Under the pieces are notes generated by a model. That model saw only the letters and a list, made by a program, of their open reading frames with translations, was not told where the DNA came from and searched no databases. The position numbers and the translations under genes were made by a program. From Actinoplanes auranticolor (GTDB taxonomy: Bacteria; Actinomycetota; Actinomycetes; Mycobacteriales; Micromonosporaceae), in assembly GCF_018332655.1 (NCBI RefSeq), contig NZ_BOQL01000043.1, positions 1-64,000 of the forward strand: a stretch of DNA of 64,000 bases. The letters are read 5' to 3'. Below are positions 23,014 through 32,460 of this stretch, in pieces; position 1 is the first letter of the stretch; each line of letters opens with the position of its first letter.

Positions 23014-24231
23014 ATGACGACCACCAGCGCCGAGCCGCGTACCGCGGTGAAGATCCGTCCGCTCGCGGTGGTCGGGCTGGTGCTGGTCGCCATCAACTTG
23101 CGGCCGGCCGTCACCAGCCTGGGGCCGGTGCTGGCAGAGGTGCGGGCGAGTCTCGGCATGAGCGCTGCCGTTGCCGGCCTGCTCACGTCGGTGCCGGCGG
23201 TCTGTTTCGCCGTGGTCGGGTCGACCGCGCCGTTGCTGGCCCGGCGGTGGGGGACCGGCGGGGTGATCGCCCTCGGCACCACCGCGCTCGCGCTCGGCCT
23301 CGCGGTGCGACCGTTCGCCGGGGGCACCGGCTCGTTCCTCGCGCTGACCGCGTTGGCGCTGGCCGGCATCGCCCTGGCCAACGTCCTGCTCCCGGTGGTG
23401 GTCAAGCAGCGGTTCCCGGACCGGGTGGGCGCGATGACCGGGCTGTACTCGGTCGCCCTGAACCTGGGCGCATCCACCGCGGCGGCGGTCACTGTGCCGC
23501 TGACCGCCGGGGTCTTCGGCGGGGACTGGCGGCTCGGGCTGGGCGTGTGGGCCGTGATCGCGGCTGCGGCCCTGCCGGCCTGGATCCTGCTCGCCCGTGA
23601 CCGCACACCGTCCCGGACCGCGCCGAGCCGGATCGCACCGGTTGCAGAGGGCGGGGCGGTGCTGCAGTTGCGGCGGGAGCCGATCGCCTGGGCGCTGGCC
23701 GTCTACTTCGGGCTGCAGTCGACCGCCGCGTACGTGATCATGGGCTGGTTGCCGCAGATCTTCCGGGACGCCGGGCTCTCCGCGCGTACCGCTGGTCTGC
23801 TCTTCGCCGTCACCGCCCTGCTCGGCGTACCGCTGTCTTTTGCTCTTTCCGCCCTCGCCGGCCGGCTGCCCCGGCAGAGTGGTGTCGCGGTCCTGATCGG
23901 GCTCTTCGGCGTCGCCGGTTACGTCGGCCTGTGGGCGGATCCGGCTGCCGCCCCCTGGCTGTGGGTCGTGCTGCTGGGCGTGGCCAACTGCTCGTTCCCT
24001 CTGGTCCTGACCATGATCGCGCTGCGTGGCCGGGATGCCGCCACGGTTTCCCGGCTGTCCGCGTTCGCGCAGAGCACCGGTTATCTGCTGTCGGTTCCCG
24101 GGCCCATCGTGGTCGGTGTGCTCTACGACCACACCGGAAGCTGGCGGATTCCGCTGGCGCTGCTGGCGTTGCTGATGGTGCCGCAGATGGTCGCCGGGGT
24201 GCTGGCCGGCCGGGACCGGCAGATCGGCTGA
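23014..24231 (+). CDS. CynX/NimT family MFS transporter
   Basis: 405 residues, 12 helices. VGLVLVAINLRPAVTSLGPVL at the first helix is the hallmark of the CynX/NimT branch (cyanate and 2-nitroimidazole transporters of Escherichia coli). LARRWGTGGVIALG and VVVKQRFPDRVGAMTGLYS are conserved loops. Divergent from its probable regulator. Its substrate cannot be deduced; no cyanase gene is nearby. Confidence 0.9.
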   Translation: MTTTSAEPRTAVKIRPLAVVGLVLVAINLRPAVTSLGPVLAEVRASLGMSAAVAGLLTSVPAVCFAVVGSTAPLLARRWGTGGVIALGTTALALGLAVRPFAGGTGSFLALTALALAGIALANVLLPVVVKQRFPDRVGAMTGLYSVALNLGASTAAAVTVPLTAGVFGGDWRLGLGVWAVIAAAALPAWILLARDRTPSRTAPSRIAPVAEGGAVLQLRREPIAWALAVYFGLQSTAAYVIMGWLPQIFRDAGLSARTAGLLFAVTALLGVPLSFALSALAGRLPRQSGVAVLIGLFGVAGYVGLWADPAAAPWLWVVLLGVANCSFPLVLTMIALRGRDAATVSRLSAFAQSTGYLLSVPGPIVVGVLYDHTGSWRIPLALLALLMVPQMVAGVLAGRDRQIG

Positions 24232-24315
24232 GGACAAACCTGTGGATATGTATGGCAGACCGGGTCATCCGAACGGCCCTAACTGTTTGCTCAGGACAGG
24301 CCTTAGCGTCAGACG

Positions 24316-24771
24316 GTGGCAATCACGCACATGGCTGTGCTCGCGACGGCGCTGCTCGCGCTGCTGTGTCTGCCATGCGCCGTCGCGGTCGTCGTCTGCG
24401 CCGACGAGCTGGTCGCCCGCCGCCTCTTCAGCCGGGGAGGGCGGCAGGAAACTCATGCTCTGCGGTGCCTGGAGCGGGAGTTTTCCGCCGGAAACCTGGA
24501 GCTGCGGCCGCCCGACCACGAGCCGAGCCTCGAGGAACTGGTGGCCGAGCTGCGCCGGCTCGACCGGCAGCGGCGCAGCTCGCCGACCATCGACTCGGCC
24601 GCCTGGCTCACCGCCGTGCTGCGGGCCTACGACCATCGGCTCGCCATGGCCAGCCGGTCCCTCGGCCTGACCGAGCACCTCGCCCAGCTCGACGGGATGG
24701 ATCGCGAGATCGAACGGGTCCGGGTGGAGGGTCTGCTGCACGCCGCGGGTCTGCGGCTGCGCGCCGCCTGA
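24316..24771 (+). CDS. Hypothetical membrane-anchored protein
   Basis: 151 residues from GTG 24316. One N-terminal hydrophobic helix (about 7-30) with two cysteines (LLCLPCAVAVVVCADE), then a charged, helical cytoplasmic region rich in Arg/Glu/Leu. I do not recognise the family. No convincing ribosome-binding site. The next gene (thpR) starts 16 bases after its stop on the same strand. Confidence 0.55.
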   Translation: MAITHMAVLATALLALLCLPCAVAVVVCADELVARRLFSRGGRQETHALRCLEREFSAGNLELRPPDHEPSLEELVAELRRLDRQRRSSPTIDSAAWLTAVLRAYDHRLAMASRSLGLTEHLAQLDGMDREIERVRVEGLLHAAGLRLRAA

Positions 24772-24787
24772 CCGCTACAGTCGCTGC

Positions 24788-25270
24788 GTGCGGCTCTTCG
24801 TGGCGATCTATCCACCCGGGAACGTGTGCCGGGACCTGCGTCACCGCCTGACCGACGGCGGCAACCGCACCGTGCGCCTCACGCCGATCGACCGCTGGCA
24901 CATCACTCTGGCGTTCCTCGGTGAGGTCGCGGCGGAACGGCTGCCCGAGATCGAGCGGGCGCTCGACGAGGTCACCGTGCCGCGGGGCGCCGAGTTGCGG
25001 CTGCGCGGCGGAGGACGCTTCGGCAAGGGCAGGTCCACCGTGCTGTGGGCCGGCGTCGAGGGGGACCTGGCGCCGCTGCACCGGGACGTCTCGGAACGGC
25101 TGGGGCTGGTGGAGCGGGAGTTCACGCCGCATCTCACGGTGGCGTACAGGGACGATCCAGTGGTCAGGCTGGCCCTCGACGGTTATGCCGGGCCGTCGTG
25201 GCCGCTGGGTGAGATCGCCCTCGTCCACAGCGTTCCGGGCGAGGGCTACACCACGCTGAAGAGCTGGTGA
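24788..25270 (+). CDS. thpR: RNA 2',3'-cyclic phosphodiesterase
   Basis: 160 residues of the 2H phosphoesterase fold with both catalytic tetrads: HITL (His38, Thr40) and HLTV near residue 119. MRLFVAIYPP is the usual family start. ThpR hydrolyses 2',3'-cyclic phosphate RNA ends to 2'-phosphates and was first described as a 2'-5' RNA ligase. Its stop codon abuts the sepH stop with no base between them. Confidence 0.92.
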   Translation: MRLFVAIYPPGNVCRDLRHRLTDGGNRTVRLTPIDRWHITLAFLGEVAAERLPEIERALDEVTVPRGAELRLRGGGRFGKGRSTVLWAGVEGDLAPLHRDVSERLGLVEREFTPHLTVAYRDDPVVRLALDGYAGPSWPLGEIALVHSVPGEGYTTLKSW

Positions 25271-26353
25271 TCAGGAGCTTTCGCGCGCCGCCGGGCCGCC
25301 GCCGAACAGGACGTCGTCCCAGCTCGGCAGGCGCTTGCGGGGCTTGGCGGTCTCCTCGGTATCGGTCGAGTCGCCGCCCTGGGACTGGCCCACCGTACGG
25401 CGGGGACGCAGGACCGCGAGGCTCGGCACCGCCGGGACCTCCTTGGGCAGGTCGGCGTCGTCGTCGAACGCGGAACCGGCGCCACCGCCCAGCAGCGCCG
25501 CCGCACCACCGGCGACCGGCCGGCGCGACTCCTGCGCGGCCGGCTCCAGGCCGCGGCCCGAGCCCTGACCACTGAGGGGACGGTCCAGCGAGGCCAGCAG
25601 GGCGTCACGACCGGCCCGGATCGGGTCACGGGTCGGCCGGGGCGCGTCAGCCGCGGGCAGGCCGCGGCCGCCGCGGGCGGGCTCGTTGATGCGCGACGGG
25701 CCCGGCAGGCCGTGGCCGCCACGCTCGTGCGGGGTGCGCTCCGGCACCGGCTCCTGGCCCAGGATCTGGGTCGGACGCTCGGCACACAGATATTGCGCCA
25801 TGTCGTCGTGCGGAGCCACCACCTGGCGGCCCTTGTCGAGATCCCACATCGCCTGGGCGGTCGCCTTGCCCGACGGCCACGTGGCGACGATGCGCCAGGT
25901 GCCGTCCTCGCGGCGGAACGCGTCCCAGGAGATCTTCTCCGTGTCGATGCCGTGCTGGGCGAGCCGGCTGTCCACGACCTCGGCCAGCGGGGCACCGGAG
26001 TCGGAGGTCTTGAGGCGGGTGCGGCGCGCGTGCTGGGCCAGCATGGCCCGCTCCTGCAGCACCGGGCCCGCGTAACGCAGGACGCGGTCGACCGGGACAC
26101 CGGCCACCCGGGCGACGTCCTCGGCGGACTCGCCGGAGCGGATCCGGGCCTGGATGTCACGGGGGGACAGGGACGCCATCACCTCGGCGTTCGCCACCGC
26201 CACGGCCGTGCCGACCGGGTGCGGCGTGCCGTCGGACTGCAGGGCACCGCTGATCCGGTCGTCGATCGGGAGAGCCAGGAGCCTGCCGACCTCGTCGGCG
26301 AGCACCAGGGCCTGACCATCTTCGGAGAGGGCTACGAAGCGTACCGGCCGCAT
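25271..26353 (-). CDS. sepH: Septation protein SepH
   Basis: 360 residues from ATG 26353 with GGAGGC 6 bases upstream. MRPVRFVALSEDGQALVLADE and the following 160 residues form the SepH/DUF3071 domain with a helix-turn-helix (SAEDVARVAGVPVDRVLRYAG). A disordered, Pro/Arg-rich region follows, and a short conserved C-terminus (RKRLPSWDDVLFGG). In Streptomyces SepH binds FtsZ and promotes filament assembly at division septa. The open frame extends to 26467 but has no support there. Confidence 0.94.
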   Translation of the reverse strand: MRPVRFVALSEDGQALVLADEVGRLLALPIDDRISGALQSDGTPHPVGTAVAVANAEVMASLSPRDIQARIRSGESAEDVARVAGVPVDRVLRYAGPVLQERAMLAQHARRTRLKTSDSGAPLAEVVDSRLAQHGIDTEKISWDAFRREDGTWRIVATWPSGKATAQAMWDLDKGRQVVAPHDDMAQYLCAERPTQILGQEPVPERTPHERGGHGLPGPSRINEPARGGRGLPAADAPRPTRDPIRAGRDALLASLDRPLSGQGSGRGLEPAAQESRRPVAGGAAALLGGGAGSAFDDDADLPKEVPAVPSLAVLRPRRTVGQSQGGDSTDTEETAKPRKRLPSWDDVLFGGGPAARESS

Positions 26354-26411
26354 GCGTTGCCTCCGTCCCGTGCTCGCCGCTGTCTGGCCTGTGCTCCCGA
26401 GAGTCAGCCAC

Positions 26412-26445
26412 CCGGGCGCGTTTCGGAACACGGTACGCGCCCCGG
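26412..26445. repeat. Hairpin upstream of sepH
   Basis: GGGCGCGT (26414-26421) pairs with ACGCGCCC (26435-26442), extendable with one bulge to 10 pairs. It lies about 60 bases upstream of the sepH start. It could be a 5' UTR structure or an operator. Confidence 0.3.
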
Positions 26446-26562
26446 TCACTCGATGGGGGTATGCCACGCCGTCAAAGTCATTGACCTGCAGAGATGATCT
26501 TCAACGATCTCCGGCGCTGATAAGGCGTTGCGGCCGGTGCGGGGCAGGCCTAAAAAGACGGC

Positions 26563-26724
26563 ATGACCGTCGAGCTGCGCCCGATCACCGCGGAGAACTT
26601 CCAGGACGTCATCAAGCTGGAGGTACGCCCGGAGCAGTCGGCGTTCGTCGCGCCCAACGTCCGGGGTATCGCCGAGACCGGCGAAGTCGACGACGGCGAG
26701 CTCGTCATGGTCCGCTCCGTCTAG
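26563..26724 (+). pseudogene. Core-deleted GNAT acetyltransferase remnant
   Basis: A 53-codon reading frame beginning MTVELRPITAENFQDVIKLE, the N-terminus of a GNAT acetyltransferase, including FVAPNV near residue 30. It then passes in frame into TGEVDDGELVMVRS, which matches the extreme C-terminus of the same family (VETGE-x-DGE-x-VM). The roughly 100 central residues with the acetyl-CoA loop are missing, so the product cannot be an active acetyltransferase. The stop shares the palindrome CTAG (26721-26724) with the stop of the convergent aminotransferase. Confidence 0.7.
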
Positions 26725-27980
26725 CCGTTCGCCGCGCGGCGTCCGGCGTACTCGGTGGTGCGGTGGGCCGGGTACTGGATCAGGTTGTCCGGCTCGTCCT
26801 CCACGGTGCTGGCCCAGCGGCGGGCGGGCTCCAGCGGATCCTCCTCGTACAGCGGCCGGGTGCGGAACTGCCGGCCGTAGTCGAGCATGCCGTCGATGAG
26901 CCGGTCCACGTCGCGGGTCGGGCGCACCACCAGGCGCATGAACTGGCTGGTCATGCCCAGCTTGTTGCCGCACTCGCGGGTGTAGACGCCGTGGTTGGCG
27001 ACCAGATAGTCGCGCAGCGCCACGCCGGACCACTCGGTCGGGAGCTTGACCAGGATGAAGTTGCCCTGTGACGGGAAGACGGTCAGGCCCGGGATGCGGG
27101 CCAGCTCGCCACCCATCGTGCGGCGGTCGCGGCTGAGCAGGCGCAGGCTGTCCTCGTACTCGTCCTGGTGGTCCTCGATCATGTAGACGACCTTTTCGGC
27201 CAGCGAGTTCAGGTTCCACTTGGGCAGCACCTTGGCGATCTTGCCGGCGATCGCCGGGTTGGCCATCAGGTAGCCGAAGCGGATGCCGTGCAGGCCGAAG
27301 TTCTTGCCGAGGCTCTTGAGCACGACGGTGTTCGGCCGGATCACCGCGTCCGGGCCGACCGAGGGGTACTGCTCGGCGTCGGAGAAGTCGATGAACGACT
27401 CGTCGATGACCACCAGGTCGAGGTCGCCGAGCGCGTCCATGAAGCGGATGACGTCACGGCGGGCCAGGTAGCAGCCGTCCGGGTTGTTGACGTTGCAGAC
27501 GACCGCGACCCGGGAACCGCGGTCGCGGATGAACCGTACGTAGTCCTCCAGGTTGAGCCGGAAGCCGTCGCGTTCCTGCAGCGGGAACATGTCGACCCTC
27601 TTGCCGGTCTCCAGGGGCTGGTCGGTCCACCGGCCGAACGTCGGGATCGGGATCGCGACGCTCTCCTTGATCAGGAGGTGGTCGATCCAGGTGATCAGCT
27701 CGGTGGACCCGTTCGCCATGGCCACGGTCTGCGGGTGCAGACCCAGCACGCTGGCCAGCTTGTTGGTGATGCTGGCCGCGTCGCTGGGGTAGTACTTCAG
27801 GATGTTCTTCAGGTCGCGGGACAGCTCGTCGAACATCTCCGGGGTGGGGAAGTACGGGTTGCACGGGATGCAGAAGTCCACGATCTCGGCGCCGTCGTTC
27901 ATGCTGCGAGAGAGATCGAAATAAGAGGCGCTGTGTGCACCCTTGTGCAGGATCGAGGTATCGATACCCGTCCGTGCCAT
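26721..27980 (-). CDS. PLP-dependent class I/II aminotransferase (HisC/CobD-like)
   Basis: 419 residues, aminotransferase fold type I. Substrate/PLP residues: NVNNPDG (Asn166), IDESF (Asp193) and the Schiff-base lysine in LKSLGKNFG (Lys226), then HGIRFGY. N-terminal SILHKGAHSAS resembles histidinol-phosphate or threonine-phosphate aminotransferases. The last 40 residues are a basic/acidic extension. A strong ribosome-binding site (GGGAGGGCACG) precedes ATG 27980. It follows serC by 61 bp on the same strand. The exact amino acid substrate is not clear. Confidence 0.85.
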   Translation of the reverse strand: MARTGIDTSILHKGAHSASYFDLSRSMNDGAEIVDFCIPCNPYFPTPEMFDELSRDLKNILKYYPSDAASITNKLASVLGLHPQTVAMANGSTELITWIDHLLIKESVAIPIPTFGRWTDQPLETGKRVDMFPLQERDGFRLNLEDYVRFIRDRGSRVAVVCNVNNPDGCYLARRDVIRFMDALGDLDLVVIDESFIDFSDAEQYPSVGPDAVIRPNTVVLKSLGKNFGLHGIRFGYLMANPAIAGKIAKVLPKWNLNSLAEKVVYMIEDHQDEYEDSLRLLSRDRRTMGGELARIPGLTVFPSQGNFILVKLPTEWSGVALRDYLVANHGVYTRECGNKLGMTSQFMRLVVRPTRDVDRLIDGMLDYGRQFRTRPLYEEDPLEPARRWASTVEDEPDNLIQYPAHRTTEYAGRRAANG

Positions 27981-28041
27981 CGTGCCCTCCCGAGTCCGGC
28001 GACATTGCCGCCCGTCAGTACGGGGGATGCCGCGGGATCGT

Positions 28042-29163
28042 TCAGGACTTATGGATGACGTAATCGATGCAGCGGGTCAGCGCCTCGACGTCCGCCGGGT
28101 CCACCGTCGGGTACAGCGCGATGCGCAGCTGGTTGCGGCCCAGCTTGCGGTACGGCTCGGTGTCCACGATGCCGTTGGCCCGGAGCACCTTGGCGAGCTG
28201 CGCCGCGTCCACACTGTCGGCGAAGTCGATCGTGGCGACCGCGTGGGACCGCAGCGCCGGGTCGGTGACGAACGGGCTCGCCACCTCCGAGCGGTCCGCC
28301 CAGCCGTAGATCGCCGCCGCGCTCTCGGCGCTGCGCTTGGCCGCCCAGCCGAGGCCACCCTGCGCGTTCATCCAGTCGACCTGCTCGGCCGCCAGGAAGA
28401 CCGTGGCCAGGGCCGGGGTGTTGTAGGTCTGCTCCAGCCGGGACTGCTCGACGGCCGTGACCAGATCCAGGAACTGCGGGATGTAGCGGCCCGACTCCTT
28501 GATCTCGTGGGCCCGGGCGATCGCCGCCGGTGACATCAGGGCGATCCACAGGCCGCCGTCCGAACCGAACGCCTTCTGCGGGGCCAGGTAATACACGTCC
28601 GTCTGGGTCAGATCGACGTCGATGCTGCCGCCGCCCGAGGTGGCGTCGGTCAGGACCAGCGCACCGGGGTCGGCGCCGGCCACCCGCTGCACCGGCACGG
28701 CGACACCGGTGGAGGTCTCGTTCTGCACGCTGGCGTAGGTGTCCACCCCGGCCTCGGCGGTCAGGTAGGCCGCGCTGCCGGCGGGTGCCTTGTGCACGGT
28801 CGGCTCGGCCAGGAACGGCGCGTCACGGACCGCCTTGGCGAACTTGGCACCGAACTCACCGAACTCGGCGAACTGCGCCTTGTCGCGGATCAGTCCGAAC
28901 GCCGCCGTCTCCCAGAACGCGCTGGTGCCACCGTTGGAGATGATCACCTCGTAGCCGTCCGGGGCGGAGAAGAACTGGGCGATGCCGGCCCGCAGCCGGG
29001 CCACCTGGTCCTTGACCGTGCGCTGCCGGTGCGACGTGCCCATGAAGGTCGTGGCCACCCGGGACAGCGCAGCGACGCCCTCCGGACGGACCTTGCTCGG
29101 CCCGGAGCCGAACCGCCCGTCGACGGGCTTGAGGTCGTCGGGAATCCGGATCGGGTCAGCCAC
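28042..29163 (-). CDS. serC: Phosphoserine aminotransferase
   Basis: 373 residues from GTG 29163 (GGAAGGACC upstream). FGSGPSKVRPEGVAAL and GTSHRQRTVK are the actinobacterial SerC signatures, and Lys197 in APQKAFGSDGG is the PLP lysine. It converts 3-phosphohydroxypyruvate and glutamate to phosphoserine in serine biosynthesis, and takes part in pyridoxal phosphate synthesis in some bacteria, which is notable because pdxH lies close by on the other strand. It is 30 bases downstream of citrate synthase. Confidence 0.95.
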   Translation of the reverse strand: MADPIRIPDDLKPVDGRFGSGPSKVRPEGVAALSRVATTFMGTSHRQRTVKDQVARLRAGIAQFFSAPDGYEVIISNGGTSAFWETAAFGLIRDKAQFAEFGEFGAKFAKAVRDAPFLAEPTVHKAPAGSAAYLTAEAGVDTYASVQNETSTGVAVPVQRVAGADPGALVLTDATSGGGSIDVDLTQTDVYYLAPQKAFGSDGGLWIALMSPAAIARAHEIKESGRYIPQFLDLVTAVEQSRLEQTYNTPALATVFLAAEQVDWMNAQGGLGWAAKRSAESAAAIYGWADRSEVASPFVTDPALRSHAVATIDFADSVDAAQLAKVLRANGIVDTEPYRKLGRNQLRIALYPTVDPADVEALTRCIDYVIHKS

Positions 29164-29193
29164 GGGGGGTCCTTCCAGAGGGTCAGTCAGCCG

Positions 29194-30300
29194 TTACAGA
29201 TTATGCGGCACCGCGTCCCAGCCCTCGACGTCCTGGGGCTTGCGCGGCTCCGGTCCCACGTAGAGGGCGCTCGGGCGTACGATGCGGCCCAGCCTCTTCT
29301 GCTCGAGGATGTGGGCACTCCAGCCCGCCACCCGGGCGCAGGTGAACATCGAGGTGAACATGTGCGAGGGCACCTCGGCGAAGTCGAGCACGACCGCCGA
29401 CCAGAACTCGACGTTGGTGGCCAGCACCCGGTCGGGCTTGCGGGCGTGCAGCTCGGCCAGGGCCGCCTTCTCCAGCGCCTCGGCGACCTCGAAGCGGGGG
29501 GCGCCCAGCTCCTTGGCCGTGCGCCGCAGCACGCGGGCCCGCGGATCCTCGGCGCGGTAGACGCGGTGACCGAAGCCCATCAGCCGCTCGCCGCGGTCGA
29601 GCACGCCCTTGACGTAACCCTCCGCGTCGCCGCTGCGCTCGACGGCCTCGATCATGTGCAGCACCCGCGACGGGGCGCCGCCGTGCAGCGGGCCGGAGAG
29701 CGCGCCGATGCCGGAGGAGATGCAGGCCGCGGCGTCCGCGCCGGTGGAGGCGACGATCCGGGCGGTGAAGGTCGAGGCGTTCAGGCCGTGCTCGGCCGCC
29801 GAGATGAAATACGCGTCGACCGCCTTGACGTGCCGGGGGTCGGGCTCGCCGCGCCAGCGCTTCATGAACCGCTCGACGATGGTCTGCGCCTTGTCGATGT
29901 CCTTCTGCGGCACGGCCGGCAGGCCCAGCCCACGGGCGGCCTGCGCGACGAACGACAGCGCGGTCACCGAGACCCGGGCCAGGTCGGTGCGGACCTGCTC
30001 GTCGTCGATGTCCAGCAGCTGGCCGAGCCCCCAGTACGGCGCGAGCATGGCCACGGCGGACTGCACGTCGACGCGGATGTCGCCGGAGTGCACCGGGACC
30101 GGGAACGGCTCGGCCGGCGGCAGCCCGGGACCGAAGCGCCCGTCGACCAGCAGGGCCCAGACGTTGCCGAACGAGACGTGACCGATGAGATCCTCGATGT
30201 CGACGCCCCGGTAACGCAGCGCGCCGCCCGCCTTGTCCGGCTCGGCGATCTCCGTCTCGAAGGCGACCACGCCTTCCAGGCCTGGCTTGAAATCGGACAC
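29194..30300 (-). CDS. Citrate synthase 2
   Basis: 368 residues from GTG 30300 with AGGAGGCGCATC directly upstream. SDFKPGLEGVVAFETEI and ALRYRGVDIEDLIG mark the actinobacterial citrate synthase 2 group. Catalytic elements are GPLHGGAP (His), GFGHRVYR (His) and the C-terminal VLDFAEVP (Asp). It condenses acetyl-CoA with oxaloacetate at the head of the TCA cycle. It is the first gene of a minus-strand run with serC and the aminotransferase, divergent from pdxH. The open frame far upstream of 30300 is spurious. Confidence 0.94.
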   Translation of the reverse strand: MSDFKPGLEGVVAFETEIAEPDKAGGALRYRGVDIEDLIGHVSFGNVWALLVDGRFGPGLPPAEPFPVPVHSGDIRVDVQSAVAMLAPYWGLGQLLDIDDEQVRTDLARVSVTALSFVAQAARGLGLPAVPQKDIDKAQTIVERFMKRWRGEPDPRHVKAVDAYFISAAEHGLNASTFTARIVASTGADAAACISSGIGALSGPLHGGAPSRVLHMIEAVERSGDAEGYVKGVLDRGERLMGFGHRVYRAEDPRARVLRRTAKELGAPRFEVAEALEKAALAELHARKPDRVLATNVEFWSAVVLDFAEVPSHMFTSMFTCARVAGWSAHILEQKRLGRIVRPSALYVGPEPRKPQDVEGWDAVPHNL

Positions 30301-30474
30301 GATGCGCCTCCTGGGGTCCCGGCCGGACAAAGCCGTGGGTGCTTCATCTTGCCCGCTGGCCGACCGGTGGTCGACCCGCGGAAATGTGCTGTCGGCGACA
30401 CCTATCCTCGCCGAGGGGACGGTCCCCCGTCCGGGACTTAGGTTCGATTGGTCGATCTCGGATAAGGAGAGCGT

Positions 30475-31131
30475 GTGACCCCGGAATCCTTGTCGCCCGC
30501 CGGCATGCGGCGCGACTACGCCGAGCGGGGCGCGCTGCTCGAATCCGACCTGGCCGCGGACTGGACCAGCCAGTTCGCCCGCTGGTTCGCCGAGGCGGGC
30601 GCGGCCGGCCTGCCCGAGCCCAACGCCATGATCGTGGCCACGGCCGACCCGGCGGCCCGGCCCAGCGCCCGGACGGTCCTGCTCAAGGGCTTCGACGAGC
30701 GCGGTTTCGTCTTCTTCACCAACTACACCTCGCGCAAGGGCACGGAGGCGCTGGCCAACCCGGCGGCGAGCCTGGTCTTCCCGTGGTTCGCGATGCACCG
30801 GCAGGTGCTGGTGGCCGGGGCGGTCGAGCAGGTGGACCGGGCCGAGACCGAGGAGTACTTCGCGACCCGTCCCCGCGGCTCGCAGCTCGGCGCGTGGGCC
30901 AGCCCGCAGAGTCAGGTGCTGCCCGACCGGGCCGCGGTGGAGGCCGGGCTGGCCGCCGCCGCCGAGCGCTTCGGCACCGAGGGCCCGGTGCCGCCGCCAC
31001 CGCACTGGGGCGGGCTACGGGTGATCCCCGAGACCGTCGAGTTCTGGCAGGGCCGCAGCAACCGGCTGCATGACAGGCTGCGCTTCCGCCGTACGGCGGC
31101 GGGGTGGGTCGTCGAGCGGCTGGCTCCGTGA
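30475..31131 (+). CDS. pdxH: Pyridoxamine 5'-phosphate oxidase
   Basis: 218 residues from GTG 30475 with AAGGAGAGC upstream. MRRDYAERGALLESDL, RTVLLKGFDERGFVFFTNY and the C-terminal signature VEFWQGRSNRLHDR are unmistakable. It is an FMN enzyme that oxidises pyridoxine/pyridoxamine phosphate to PLP. The stop overlaps the next GTG by 4 bases (GTGA). Confidence 0.96.
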   Translation: MTPESLSPAGMRRDYAERGALLESDLAADWTSQFARWFAEAGAAGLPEPNAMIVATADPAARPSARTVLLKGFDERGFVFFTNYTSRKGTEALANPAASLVFPWFAMHRQVLVAGAVEQVDRAETEEYFATRPRGSQLGAWASPQSQVLPDRAAVEAGLAAAAERFGTEGPVPPPPHWGGLRVIPETVEFWQGRSNRLHDRLRFRRTAAGWVVERLAP

Positions 31132-32450
31132 GCCAGGATCCGGTCGAGGCGGCGGGCCAGGTCACCGGGGAAGCGGTCCAGGAGCACCGCAGGAGCTGGG
31201 TCATCGACGTCCGGCCGCTGCGCGGGACCGCGTACCGGCGGATGTGGGTCGGCAACGGCGTCGCTTACTTCGGCTTCCAGTTCACCGCGGTGGCCGTACC
31301 GGTGGAGATGTTCTCGATCACCCGCTCGTCGGCCTGGGTGGGCCTGCTGGGGATCGCCGCGCTGGTCCCGCTGCTGGTCTTCGGGCTGTGGGGTGGCGCC
31401 GCGGCCGACGTGGTGGACCGGCGCAAGCTGCTGCTGGCCAGTTCCACGCTGGCCTGGGTGGCCACGGCCGGCCTGCTGGCCCAGGCGCTGCTCGCCCTGC
31501 ACAACCCCTGGGTGCTGCTCGCGCTGACGGCCGTGCAGTCGGCCGGCTTCGCGGTGAGCTCGCCGGCCCGGCAGGCGATCATCCCGCGGATCGTGCCGGC
31601 CGGCCTGGTGCCGGCCGCGAACACCCTGGCCTACACGACCACGACCGCCGGCGGCGTGCTCGGCCCGCTGGCCGCGGGCCTGATCTTCGGCGTCTGGTCC
31701 ACCGACGCCGGCGTGACCATCGCGTACGCGGTCGACGCGCTGCTGTTCACCATCTCGTTCTGGGCCACCTACCGGCTGCCGCCCATCCCGCCGGTGCACG
31801 ACGACGGCGTCACCGCCAAACCAACCGCCGGTCTGCGCGGCATCGCCGACGGCCTGCGCTTCCTGGTGTCCCAGCCGGTCCTGCTGCTCTCCTTCGCCGT
31901 GGACATCGTCGCGATGGTGCTGGCCATGCCGCGGGCGCTGTTCCCGGAGATCGCCGAGGACCGCTTCGGCGGTGGCTCGGCCGTGGGCTGGCTCTTCGCC
32001 GCCATCGCCATCGGCTCGGTGCTCGGCGGCCTGACCTCGGGCTGGATCGGGCGGATCAAGCGGCAGGGCGTCGCCCTGGTCCTCGCCGTCGTGGGCTGGG
32101 GGATCGCGGTCGGGCTGGCCGGCCTGGCGCACTCGCTCTGGCTCATGGTGCTGCTGCTGGCCGTCGGGGGCGCGGCCGACCTGGTCAGTGCGGTCTACCG
32201 GCAGTCGATCCTGCAGACGTTCGCCCCTGACCGGCTGCGGGGCCGGCTGCAGGGCGTCTTCACCGTGGTGGTGGCCGGTGGTCCCCGGCTGGGCGATCTG
32301 CGGGCCGGCGCCACCGCCGACGTGGCCGGGCCGACCGCGTCCTGGGCGGGTGGCGGATTCGCCGCCGCGGGGCTGGCCGTCGTGCTGGCGCTGTCGTTCC
32401 CCGCCCTGCTTCGCTACCGTCCCCCCGCCCCCGCCGAGGACAACCGATAA
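31128..32450 (+). CDS. MFS transporter (EntS-like)
   Basis: 440 residues from GTG 31128, overlapping the pdxH stop. RPLRGTAYRRMWVGNGVAYFG opens the first helix, LWGGAAADVVDRRKLLL is loop 2-3, and SPARQAIIPRIVPAGLVPAANT is the family block of the MFS_3 group that includes enterobactin exporters. 12 helices. No siderophore genes are nearby, so the substrate is unknown. Confidence 0.88.
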   Translation: MSQDPVEAAGQVTGEAVQEHRRSWVIDVRPLRGTAYRRMWVGNGVAYFGFQFTAVAVPVEMFSITRSSAWVGLLGIAALVPLLVFGLWGGAAADVVDRRKLLLASSTLAWVATAGLLAQALLALHNPWVLLALTAVQSAGFAVSSPARQAIIPRIVPAGLVPAANTLAYTTTTAGGVLGPLAAGLIFGVWSTDAGVTIAYAVDALLFTISFWATYRLPPIPPVHDDGVTAKPTAGLRGIADGLRFLVSQPVLLLSFAVDIVAMVLAMPRALFPEIAEDRFGGGSAVGWLFAAIAIGSVLGGLTSGWIGRIKRQGVALVLAVVGWGIAVGLAGLAHSLWLMVLLLAVGGAADLVSAVYRQSILQTFAPDRLRGRLQGVFTVVVAGGPRLGDLRAGATADVAGPTASWAGGGFAAAGLAVVLALSFPALLRYRPPAPAEDNR

Positions 32451-32460
32451 TGTCAGCGGC

